From assembly GCA_964392965.1 (NCBI GenBank), contig CAYMSA010000019.1, positions 1 to 26,143 on the forward strand: a stretch of DNA of 26,143 nucleotides, read 5' to 3'. Positions 15,602 through 22,526 of the stretch are shown here, one piece after another. The notes under the pieces are model-generated. The model worked only from the letters and a program-made list of their open reading frames with translations, was not told the origin of the DNA and did no database searches. The position numbers and the translations under genes are program-made. The stretch comes from CAYMSA01 sp964392965. GTDB lineage: Bacteria; Actinomycetota; Coriobacteriia; Anaerosomatales; Anaerosomataceae. The first letter of the stretch is position 1; each line of letters opens with the position of its first letter.

Positions 15602-16450
15602 GTGCGCGTTCTGCTGGTGCCCAACACGAACAAGCCGCATGCACTCGCCGCATCGCGTGAGGCAGCGGGCTTCCTCGTCGCGCGCGGTCATGAGCCGGTG
15701 CTCGTCGCTGACGACGCGATTGCTGCGGGACTCGAGAGCCACGGAGTGCCGCTCCCCGACGTGATGGCTGTCGACCTCGTCGTGGGTTTCGGCGGCGATG
15801 GGACCATCCTCAAGGCGGTCGATCTGCTGGGCGACGGAGAAGCACCTGTGCTCGGTATGAACCTCGGCCGGCTCGGTTTCCTGTCGGCCGTCCGTGAAGA
15901 CCGGCTCATCGGGACGCTCGACGCGGCAGTGGCGGGACGACTTCCGGTCGAACGTCGGCAGACGCTCGACGTGCGCGTGGAATCCGGCGCCGACCCCCAG
16001 GATCGGCTGCGTGCGCTCAATGACGTCGTCGTGGGGCGCAGCTCCTCGAGGCGTAGCGTTGAGCTTGAGGTGCAGGTGAACGATGTGACGCTGTTCCAGT
16101 GCGTCTGCGACGGCGTGATCGTCGCCACGGCCACCGGTTCGACGGCGTACTCGCTCTCGGCAGGGGGACCGCTGCTCGCGCCTGACGTGCGCGGGATGGT
16201 CGTCCTGCCGGTCGCGCCGCACACGCTGCGCGCGAGGGCGGTGGTGGTGGGACCGACGGACCGCGTGCGGGTGGCTCCGGTGACGACCACGGATCCGGAG
16301 ATCGGGGCGCTCGTCGACGGCGTCGCGATCGAGCACGAGGGCGTGTTCGACAGTGTCACCGTGAGCCTTGGGGAACGTGACGTGCGCCTGTTGCGGGCAG
16401 ATGACTACGACTTCTACGCGTCGCTCGCGCGGACGTTCTTCGGGGCATGA
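15602..16450 (+). CDS. nadK: NAD kinase
   Basis: NAD kinase phosphorylates NAD to NADP. The 282-residue product carries GFGGDGTILKAV (GGDG at 64-67, with the catalytic Asp), GMNLGRLGFLSAV, LNDVVVGR, and the long signature CDGVIVATATGSTAYSLSAGGPLLAP followed by VLPVAPHTLRAR. Length is typical. GTG 15602 is chosen for GGGAGG 5-6 bases upstream; it begins directly after the tlyA stop. It is followed at once by recN, as in mycobacteria. Confidence 0.96.
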   Translation: MRVLLVPNTNKPHALAASREAAGFLVARGHEPVLVADDAIAAGLESHGVPLPDVMAVDLVVGFGGDGTILKAVDLLGDGEAPVLGMNLGRLGFLSAVREDRLIGTLDAAVAGRLPVERRQTLDVRVESGADPQDRLRALNDVVVGRSSSRRSVELEVQVNDVTLFQCVCDGVIVATATGSTAYSLSAGGPLLAPDVRGMVVLPVAPHTLRARAVVVGPTDRVRVAPVTTTDPEIGALVDGVAIEHEGVFDSVTVSLGERDVRLLRADDYDFYASLARTFFGA

Positions 16451-16451
16451 C

Positions 16452-18092
16452 GTGCTACTCGACCTGCATGTGCGCGATCTCGCGCTGGTCGAAGAGGTCT
16501 GGGTGGAGCTGGGCCCGGGCCTGACCGTGCTGACCGGCGAGACCGGCGCGGGCAAGACCGTGCTCGTCTCGGCGCTCAAGCTGCTCCTGGGTGAGCGCGC
16601 GGACTCCTCGCTCGTGCGGACCGGTTCGCCGGAGGCGCTCGTCGAGGCGCGCTTCGACTGGGCGGGGCGCGAGTCGCTCGTGCGCAGGCGCGTGAGTGCC
16701 GAGGGGCGGTCCCGCTGCACCATCGACGGCGAGATGGTCACCGTGGCGATGCTTGCCGAGACGCTCGGCGAGTCGGTCGACCTCCACGGGCAGCACGAGC
16801 ACCAGGCCCTCCTCGCCCCTGCGAACCACGCGGCCTACCTCGACCGCTTCATCGGTGAGGCGGCGGTCTCGGCACGCGAGTCCTATCGTTCGGCGTGGCG
16901 GGACGTACGCTCTCTCAAGAGTCGGATAGCTGAGACCGAGGCGCTTCTGGCGGATCGCGAACGGCGTCTGGACTACCTCGCGTTCCAGGTGGCGGAGATC
17001 GACACCATCGCGCCGGTCGAGGGGGAGGACGACCGCCTGCAGGCCGAGCTGCCACGGCTGCGTCACGGCGACCGGCTCACGAAGGCCGCTGCCGAGGCAT
17101 GGTCGCTGTTGCACGGCGACGGCGGTGCCTGCGACGGTGTCGGCTCGGCGCTCCAGTCACTCGCCACCACCCGTGGACTCGACCCTGGCCTCGACGCGCT
17201 CGCGCAGCAGGCGGAGCGGCTCGACGTCGAGCTCGGCGACCTGGCACTACAGCTGCGCGACTATGCGGAGTCGGTGGAACATGACCCTGCTGCGCTCGAT
17301 GTCCTCGAGCGGCGTCTGCAGGATCTGACGGATCTGCGACGCAAGTACGGTGGGACGCTTGTCGATGTGCTCCGCATCCGCGATGACGCCCGGCGCGAGA
17401 TCGCGGGCCTGAACGAGAGTGACGGGGAACTCGTGACGCTGCGCGCGCAGCTCGCCGTCGCCGAGGAGGAGCTGCGGCGCGCGGCTGCCGGGCTCACGGA
17501 CGCCCGCGAGTGCGCCGTGACGCCGTTCACCGGGCGTCTGGCCGAGGCCGTGCGCGACCTGGCGCTCCCGGGTGCGACGTTCCGCGTGCGCCGGGAGCCA
17601 CGGGACTTCGCGGCTTGGGGCATCGACGGGCCGGAGTCCGTGGAGTTCCTCTTCTCGGCGCATGCAGGGGAGGAGCCTCGCCCGCTGCAGAGGATCGCGT
17701 CCGGTGGTGAGCTCTCGCGGGTGATGCTCGCGCTGAAGGGCGTGCTCGGCGAGGCCGACACCGCCCGGGTGCTCGTCTTCGACGAGGTCGACGCCGGTAT
17801 CGGCGGCGCCACGGGACTTGCGGTGGGACGGCGGCTCGCCTCGCTCGCGCGCGGGCGCCAGGTGCTCGTCGTCACGCACCTCGCGCAGGTGGCCGCCTTC
17901 GCGGACGCCCATGTCGTCGTGAGTAAGGCAACCTCCGAAGACCGCACGGTCACCATCGTCACGCCGGTCACTGGCGAGGAGCGTGTGGCCGAGATCGCGC
18001 GCATGCTCGCTGGCGGCGACTCTGGCCTCGGCAGGGCCCACGCCCGTGAGCTTCTCGACATGGCGTCGACCGCGCGCCGGCAGGAGGCGTAG
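16452..18092 (+). CDS. recN: DNA repair protein RecN
   Basis: RecN is an SMC-like ATPase acting in double-strand break repair. The 546-residue product is full length: an N-terminal ATPase half with Walker A GETGAGKT (29-36), a central coiled-coil region (about 150-370) rich in L, R, E and A, and a C-terminal half with the ABC signature SGGELSR (417-423), Walker B VLVFDEVDAGIGG (Asp444 region) and the switch His in VVTHLAQVAAFAD. The frame is open far upstream inside nadK, but GTG 16452 gives the family N-terminus (LLDLHVRDLALVEEVWVEL). No good ribosome binding site precedes it, so translation is probably coupled to nadK, which ends one base earlier. Confidence 0.95.
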   Translation: MLLDLHVRDLALVEEVWVELGPGLTVLTGETGAGKTVLVSALKLLLGERADSSLVRTGSPEALVEARFDWAGRESLVRRRVSAEGRSRCTIDGEMVTVAMLAETLGESVDLHGQHEHQALLAPANHAAYLDRFIGEAAVSARESYRSAWRDVRSLKSRIAETEALLADRERRLDYLAFQVAEIDTIAPVEGEDDRLQAELPRLRHGDRLTKAAAEAWSLLHGDGGACDGVGSALQSLATTRGLDPGLDALAQQAERLDVELGDLALQLRDYAESVEHDPAALDVLERRLQDLTDLRRKYGGTLVDVLRIRDDARREIAGLNESDGELVTLRAQLAVAEEELRRAAAGLTDARECAVTPFTGRLAEAVRDLALPGATFRVRREPRDFAAWGIDGPESVEFLFSAHAGEEPRPLQRIASGGELSRVMLALKGVLGEADTARVLVFDEVDAGIGGATGLAVGRRLASLARGRQVLVVTHLAQVAAFADAHVVVSKATSEDRTVTIVTPVTGEERVAEIARMLAGGDSGLGRAHARELLDMASTARRQEA

Positions 18093-18098
18093 CCCGAC

Positions 18099-19220
18099 AT
18101 GGCGATGAGTGGCACGGCTCGTCTCGATGCGCGCACGAAGGACCTCGTCAAACGGCTGAAGCCGGGCGACGTGGCCGTCATCGACCACCAGGACATCGAT
18201 CGCGTCAGTGCGGAGGCACTGCTCGAGACGGGCGTCGATGTCGTCATCAACGCCGCGAGTTCGATCTCTGGCGAGTACCCCAACGTCGGTCCGCTCCTGC
18301 TCGTGCGGGGCGGCGTCTACCTTGTCGACGAGGCCGGGCCGGGCGTCTTCGAGCAGCTCGCCGAGGGCGATGTCGTGGAGGTGGACGAGGGCGACGTGCT
18401 CCGTGCGGGGGTGCTCGTGGCGTCAGGGCGGCGTCTCACTGTCGACGACGTCGAACGCGCCATGACGGAGGCCTCGGCCAACCTGAACGACCGGCTCGAC
18501 CTGTTCGTCCGCAACACGATGGAAGTCATGGCCGAGGAGCGCGAGCTCCTCACCGAAGGCATCATCGTGCCGCACATCCGGACGCGGATCGAGGGACGGC
18601 AGGTCCTCGTCGTGGTGCGCGGTTACGACTACAAGCAGGACCTGCGCGTGTTGCTGCCCTACATTCGCGAGGCGCGTCCCGTGCTCATCGGTGTCGATGG
18701 CGGCGCTGACGCCCTGCGGGAGGCCGGGCTCAAACCCGACATCGTCATCGGCGACATGGACTCGGTGAGCGATGAGGCGTTACTCGGCGGCTCGGAGCTT
18801 GTCGTGCACGCGTACCCCGACGGCCGGTGCCCCGGCAGGGCGCGCCTCGAGGACCTCGGGCTGAAGGGTACCGAGTGGCGCATGCCCGGCATGAGCGAGG
18901 ACCTCGCGCTGCTCCTCGCCTCCGAGTCAGGCGCCGACCTCATCGTGGCGGTCGGCACGCACTGGAACCTGCTCGAGCACCTTGACAAAGGCCGGAAGGG
19001 CATGGCCTCGACGTTCCTCGTGCGCCTGCGCGTCGGCGAAAGGCTCGTGGACGCGAAGGGCGTGAGCAAGCTCTACCGGGCGTCAGTGAGTCCCATCCAT
19101 CTGTCGGTGCTCGCGGGTGCGGGTCTCGCGGTCATCGTCGTCATCGTCCTCATCTCGCCGCAGGTCCGTTCGTTCCTCTCACTCATGCTCCTCCAGCTGC
19201 GTACCGTCATCGGACTCTAG
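18099..19220 (+). CDS. steA: SteA-like septation protein with thiamin-pyrophosphokinase-like fold
   Basis: Homologue, by motifs and position, of Corynebacterium SteA and Mycobacterium Rv1697, which act with SteB in daughter-cell separation. The 373-residue product has an N-terminal domain (KRLKPGDVAVIDHQDIDRVSAEALL...VINAASSISGEYPNVGP), a central part with IIVPHIRTRIEGRQVLVVVRGYDYKQDL, a thiamin-pyrophosphokinase-like segment (VLIGVDGGADAL, then IGDMDSV with the GDMDS motif at 218-222), and one C-terminal membrane helix (about 335-357) with a short tail. It is thus a cytoplasmic protein anchored by its C-terminus. AGGAGG (18082-18087) lies 11 bases before ATG 18099; ATG 18105 is a possible alternative. 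The gene follows recN as in mycobacteria. Thiamin kinase activity is not expected. Confidence 0.85.
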   Translation: MAMSGTARLDARTKDLVKRLKPGDVAVIDHQDIDRVSAEALLETGVDVVINAASSISGEYPNVGPLLLVRGGVYLVDEAGPGVFEQLAEGDVVEVDEGDVLRAGVLVASGRRLTVDDVERAMTEASANLNDRLDLFVRNTMEVMAEERELLTEGIIVPHIRTRIEGRQVLVVVRGYDYKQDLRVLLPYIREARPVLIGVDGGADALREAGLKPDIVIGDMDSVSDEALLGGSELVVHAYPDGRCPGRARLEDLGLKGTEWRMPGMSEDLALLLASESGADLIVAVGTHWNLLEHLDKGRKGMASTFLVRLRVGERLVDAKGVSKLYRASVSPIHLSVLAGAGLAVIVVIVLISPQVRSFLSLMLLQLRTVIGL

Positions 19221-19233
19221 GAGAAGGTCGCGC

Positions 19234-20106
19234 ATGTACAACCTCCGCTATCACATCGCATCACTCGTCGCGATCTTCCTCGCGCTCTCGATCGGGCTCC
19301 TTCTGGGGTCGGCGATCACCGAGCGTGGCGTGGTGAGCGACGAGTCAGCAGCGCTCATCGCCCAGCTTCAGAAACGTTTCGATGAGATCACGGTAGCCAA
19401 CGAAGAGCTCAGGCTCGGCGTGGAGCGCGACTCCGGGTTCGCCTCGGACGTGCTGCCGATGGCGGTCTCAGGTGTGCTCGACGGTCAGGACATCGTCATC
19501 CTGAAGCAGGGTGGGCGCGTCGACGGGATCGATGCGGTCGTGTCGACGCTTCGTGCTGCGGGCGGTCTGCCGGCGATGGTTACCTACGACGCGCAGGCGT
19601 TCACGCTCGAGGAATCCCCTGCGGGACTCGACGAGTACTTCGCGGGCAACGGCATCACGCTCGCCGCTGAGAGCACGCAGCGGCAGCGGCAGGTCGCGAG
19701 CGCGCTTGTCGCCGAGTGGCGCGAGGGCTCCTCACGCGAGCTGACCGGGCTGCTCGTCTCGGCGGAAGCTCTCGAGGTCTCCTCGCTTGCGGGGACGGCG
19801 ACCATCGATGCGCTCGTCATCATGGAGCCCTCCGGTGTGGCCGTCGATACGTTCTCGCTCGAGTGCGCGAGGCTGATGTCCGCTGCGGGCGGAAGTGTGG
19901 TTGCCGCTGAGGCTGCACCGAGTGAGGGCGGTGCCGCTCTGAGCGCGGCGGACGCGGGCCTCTCTGCCGTCGATCATGTGACGACACCGCAGGGGAGGTT
20001 CACGCTTGTGTGGCTGCTGGCCGGGGAGACGACGGGGTACTACGGCTCGGGCCCGGGTGCTACCGCGTACTACCCCGACCTCACGGTCGAGGAGGCCGCT
20101 CGGTAG
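19234..20106 (+). CDS. steB: SteB/MctB-like membrane-anchored protein
   Basis: This 290-residue protein matches the family of Rv1698 (MctB, called a copper transporter) and corynebacterial SteB. It begins MYNLRYHIASLVAIFLALSIGLLLGS: a short cytoplasmic N-terminus, a single membrane helix at about 8-27, then an extracytoplasmic coiled coil (about 38-65) and a mixed alpha/beta domain with IVILKQGGRVDGIDAVVSTL and ATIDALVIMEPSG. ATG 19234 has AGGAGAAGG 6 bases upstream; the longer open frame into steA is rejected because it would remove the family N-terminus. With the neighbouring SteA it probably works in septation, perhaps through peptidoglycan hydrolases. The 'copper transporter' label of the family is not supported by any metal motif I can see. 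The 3' end overlaps the convergent glycosyltransferase gene by 26 bases. Confidence 0.85.
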   Translation: MYNLRYHIASLVAIFLALSIGLLLGSAITERGVVSDESAALIAQLQKRFDEITVANEELRLGVERDSGFASDVLPMAVSGVLDGQDIVILKQGGRVDGIDAVVSTLRAAGGLPAMVTYDAQAFTLEESPAGLDEYFAGNGITLAAESTQRQRQVASALVAEWREGSSRELTGLLVSAEALEVSSLAGTATIDALVIMEPSGVAVDTFSLECARLMSAAGGSVVAAEAAPSEGGAALSAADAGLSAVDHVTTPQGRFTLVWLLAGETTGYYGSGPGATAYYPDLTVEEAAR

Positions 20107-20767
20107 CGAGTCCGAGGAGCGTTCGCGCGACCGCGATGAACTGGCGGCCGCGGTGCGCGAAGCCCGCGAAGTCCTTCCCGGTCGCGGCGTGCCGCATCGG
20201 CGCCGGCACCTCGAGGACCCTGAGTCCGGCGCGGGCGACGCGCACGGTCAATGCGACCTCGACGCCGAATCCGGACGCGATGGGGAGTGCGGCCTGCCAT
20301 GCGGCGCGCGAGAGCGCACGCTGGCCCGAGAGCGGCGCCGAGCACTCGAGCCCGGTCAACGCCCGGATCCCGCGGCGGGCGAGTCCCTTGACGAGCCCGA
20401 AGCCGCCGGAGCCTGCCGGTCGCGGCAGAACGGCGACCGTCATGTCGGACTCTCCAGCAAGCACTGGTGTGAGGAGCGCCCCGGCCTGGTCGGCTGTCTC
20501 GCCGAGGTCGGCATCGAGGAGTACGAGGGTGTCGGCGTCGTGAGCGATCAGGTCGATGCCCATCTGGAGCGCACCGCCCTTGCCCGCGTTCGTGTGCAGG
20601 CGCAGCACCTCGGCACCGGCGTCCTCGGCCACCCGTGCCGTTGCGTCGCGGGAACCGTCGTCGATGACGAGCACCCGGTCGATTCCCGGAACCGACGCCG
20701 CGGCATGTACGGTCGCGCCGACCCGCGCTTCCTCGTCGTAGGCGGGGATGAGGGCGATCACGCTCAC
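20081..20767 (-). CDS. GT2 family glycosyltransferase
   Basis: A 228-residue soluble or peripheral glycosyltransferase of family 2. It has the nucleotide-sugar-binding core VIALIPAYDEEARVGATV, VLVIDDGSRDATA, NAGKGGALQMGI and LVLLDADLG (the DxD-type metal motif DAD). The acceptor half carries APLSGQRALSR and SGFGVEVALTVRV, and ends HRGRQFIAVARTLL. The length and the lack of membrane helices resemble polyprenyl-phosphate-type or small-lipid-type transferases, but donor and acceptor cannot be read from sequence. GTG 20767 is chosen because it overlaps the murJ stop (GTGA), so it is coupled to murJ. Its 3' end overlaps steB convergently. The 962-codon open frame covering it continues antisense through murJ and is not real upstream of this start. 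Confidence 0.85.
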   Translation of the reverse strand: MSVIALIPAYDEEARVGATVHAAASVPGIDRVLVIDDGSRDATARVAEDAGAEVLRLHTNAGKGGALQMGIDLIAHDADTLVLLDADLGETADQAGALLTPVLAGESDMTVAVLPRPAGSGGFGLVKGLARRGIRALTGLECSAPLSGQRALSRAAWQAALPIASGFGVEVALTVRVARAGLRVLEVPAPMRHAATGKDFAGFAHRGRQFIAVARTLLGLATERPPRP

Positions 20768-22362
20768 GAAGCGGCCTTGCCGCGCCGGAAGCGTGCGGTG
20801 AGACGGGCGACGGTCTCGCGGAACTCGGGCACGCGGAGCGCGGCCATCGCGCCGTAGGTGACCGCGAGCCCGGCGAGGAGCGCGATCGCCAGCTGGACGA
20901 TGAAGCCGCCGGGATGCGTGGCGAGCGCCGACGTCACGTGTACGGCCCCCCAGGCGACAACGCTTCCCGCGATCGCCGCGATCGCCACTCGCGCGAATGT
21001 GCTCACGAGCGTGCGTGCGCCGAAGCCGCCGATCTTCCGGCGGAGGATGACCATGAGAACTGCGGTGTGTACAAGGTAGAAGACGCCATCGGCGATAGGC
21101 ACGCCGATGATGCCGAGTCCTGCCCACGTGCCGAAGCCGGTCGTGAGCAACGCGTAGAGGCCGACGTGGATGATAGTGGTGGCCAGGTTCGTGTACATGG
21201 GCGTCGCCGTGTCCTGGAGCGAGTAGAACGTCTTCAAGACGAACATGTAGGCGGCGAAGAAGATCAGCGCGACGGACCAGCACAGGAGCACCGCCGCGAC
21301 GAGGGGAACGTCGCTGTCGGTGAAGCGACCGGCCCGGTAGAGCGTGATGATCGGCGTGGAGAGCGTCGCCATGAGGGCGGCGAGTGGCATGATGAGCACC
21401 ATCGTCGTCCGCAGGCCCTTCGAGAACATCGAGCGGAAGCCCTCCATGTTCTTCGCGTTGGCGCGCTCGGCGAGCTCCGGGAAGATCGCCGTGGCGAGCG
21501 CGACGGCGAAGATGCCGTAGGGCAGCTGGTAGAACTGCCAGGCGTAACGCAGGGCCGCCTGGCCACCTTCGCCGGTAGCCACCGCGAAGTTGGTGCGGAC
21601 CGTCACCGCCACGAGGTTGGTGATCGTGTAGACGAGCGTCGGCAGCATCTTCACGAAGACCTTGCGCAGGCCCGGATGCTTGAGATCGATGCGCGGCGTG
21701 TACTTCCAGCCGAGCTTCACAAGGCCTGGCAGCTGCGCGACAGTCATGGCGACTACGCCGAGCGTCGTGCCGACGGCAAGACTGGTGAGGGCGAGCTGCG
21801 GGTCGCTGTCGCGGAAGGGGACGTAGAAGCCGAGGAGGGTCACGATGACGACGAGGTTGTTGAACACCGGCGCGATGGCTGGCGCGAGGAAGCGGCGATA
21901 CGAGTTGAGGATGCCGGTGAACACCAGTCCGATGCCGTAGAAGACGATCTGGACCGCGAAGAAGCGGAAGAGCCACACCGCCAGCTCGGCACGCTCGGCG
22001 GGTATCGTGAGTGTCTGCGACCGCACGAGGGGCTCGGGCCAGATGGTAGCGAGGAGTGCCACCACGCCGAGCACCACGACGATGATGTTGAGGACGTAGC
22101 TCGCGAAGCGCCAGGCGTCCTTCTCCCCCGAGGTCTGCAGCCGCTCCATGAACAGCGGGATGAAGACGCTCGAGAGGACGCCGCCGGCGAGGAGTTCGAA
22201 CACCATGTTCGGCAGGGTGTTGGCGATGTCGTACGAGTCCGCGATGAACGTCACGCCGAGGGCGTACGCCATCGCCCACGTCCTGACGAAGCCGGTGAGA
22301 CGGGAGATGAGCGTGGAGACCGACATCGACGCGGTCGATCGTGCTATCGAGGGGCTGGCGAT
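20764..22362 (-). CDS. murJ: MurJ/MviN-type lipid II flippase
   Basis: MurJ-type proteins of the MOP superfamily flip undecaprenyl-linked peptidoglycan precursor across the membrane. The product has about 14 predicted membrane helices and family landmarks: SVSTLISRLTGFVR (helix 1), ADSYDIANTLPNMVFELLAGGVLSSVFIPLF, FFAVQIVFYGIGLVFTGILNS, NNLVVIVTLLGF, and QFYQLPYGIFAVALATAIFPELAE. The start is unusual. AAGGAG (22374-22369) lies 6 bases before an ATC codon (22362-22360), which also aligns with the N-terminus of E. coli MurJ. ATG 22326 lacks a ribosome binding site and would cut into helix 1. GTG 22392 overlaps the likely promoter. With ATC the protein is 532 residues. It may be the main flippase or a second one dedicated to this cluster. 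Confidence 0.93.
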   Translation of the reverse strand: MASPSIARSTASMSVSTLISRLTGFVRTWAMAYALGVTFIADSYDIANTLPNMVFELLAGGVLSSVFIPLFMERLQTSGEKDAWRFASYVLNIIVVVLGVVALLATIWPEPLVRSQTLTIPAERAELAVWLFRFFAVQIVFYGIGLVFTGILNSYRRFLAPAIAPVFNNLVVIVTLLGFYVPFRDSDPQLALTSLAVGTTLGVVAMTVAQLPGLVKLGWKYTPRIDLKHPGLRKVFVKMLPTLVYTITNLVAVTVRTNFAVATGEGGQAALRYAWQFYQLPYGIFAVALATAIFPELAERANAKNMEGFRSMFSKGLRTTMVLIMPLAALMATLSTPIITLYRAGRFTDSDVPLVAAVLLCWSVALIFFAAYMFVLKTFYSLQDTATPMYTNLATTIIHVGLYALLTTGFGTWAGLGIIGVPIADGVFYLVHTAVLMVILRRKIGGFGARTLVSTFARVAIAAIAGSVVAWGAVHVTSALATHPGGFIVQLAIALLAGLAVTYGAMAALRVPEFRETVARLTARFRRGKAAS

Positions 22363-22393
22363 GGGTGGCTCCTTGCACTCGGCGGTCGGCACA

Positions 22394-22399
22394 AGTGTA
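22394..22399 (-). promoter_or_regulatory. candidate -10 box for murJ-GT2
   Basis: Minus-strand TACACT lies 31 bases before the ATC codon proposed as the murJ start. Transcription would begin near 22387, giving a leader of about 25 bases that contains the AAGGAG. No -35 consensus is seen. If correct, it rules out GTG 22392 as start. Confidence 0.3.
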
Positions 22400-22435
22400 T
22401 CCCACCCGTGAGGGCGCCGGACGGCCGGGGCGACT

Positions 22436-22444
22436 TGGTATACT
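22436..22444 (+). promoter_or_regulatory. extended -10 promoter for the pseudo-phosphatase/MraY-like operon
   Basis: TGGTATACT contains TATACT (22439-22444) with the TG of an extended -10 element directly upstream, so a -35 box is not required. It faces away from the murJ promoter, forming a compact divergent promoter region, and gives a leader of about 75 bases before the ATG at 22527. Confidence 0.45.
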
Positions 22445-22526
22445 GACGCGGGCCATGCGCCCGTGGCCGTGTCTGCGGGCCGCTGGACGGCCGTACGCAT
22501 TCGAGTGCCGGGGAGGCAGGTGGCCG

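Noticed and set aside
19234..20106. Copper transporter function for the steB homologue
   Set aside because: The family label exists, but the protein has one membrane helix and no visible Cys/His/Met metal motif; septation with SteA fits the context better.
20914..22446. 510-codon plus-strand open frame
   Set aside because: Antisense shadow of murJ, extremely rich in E, R, D and H, with no recognisable domain.
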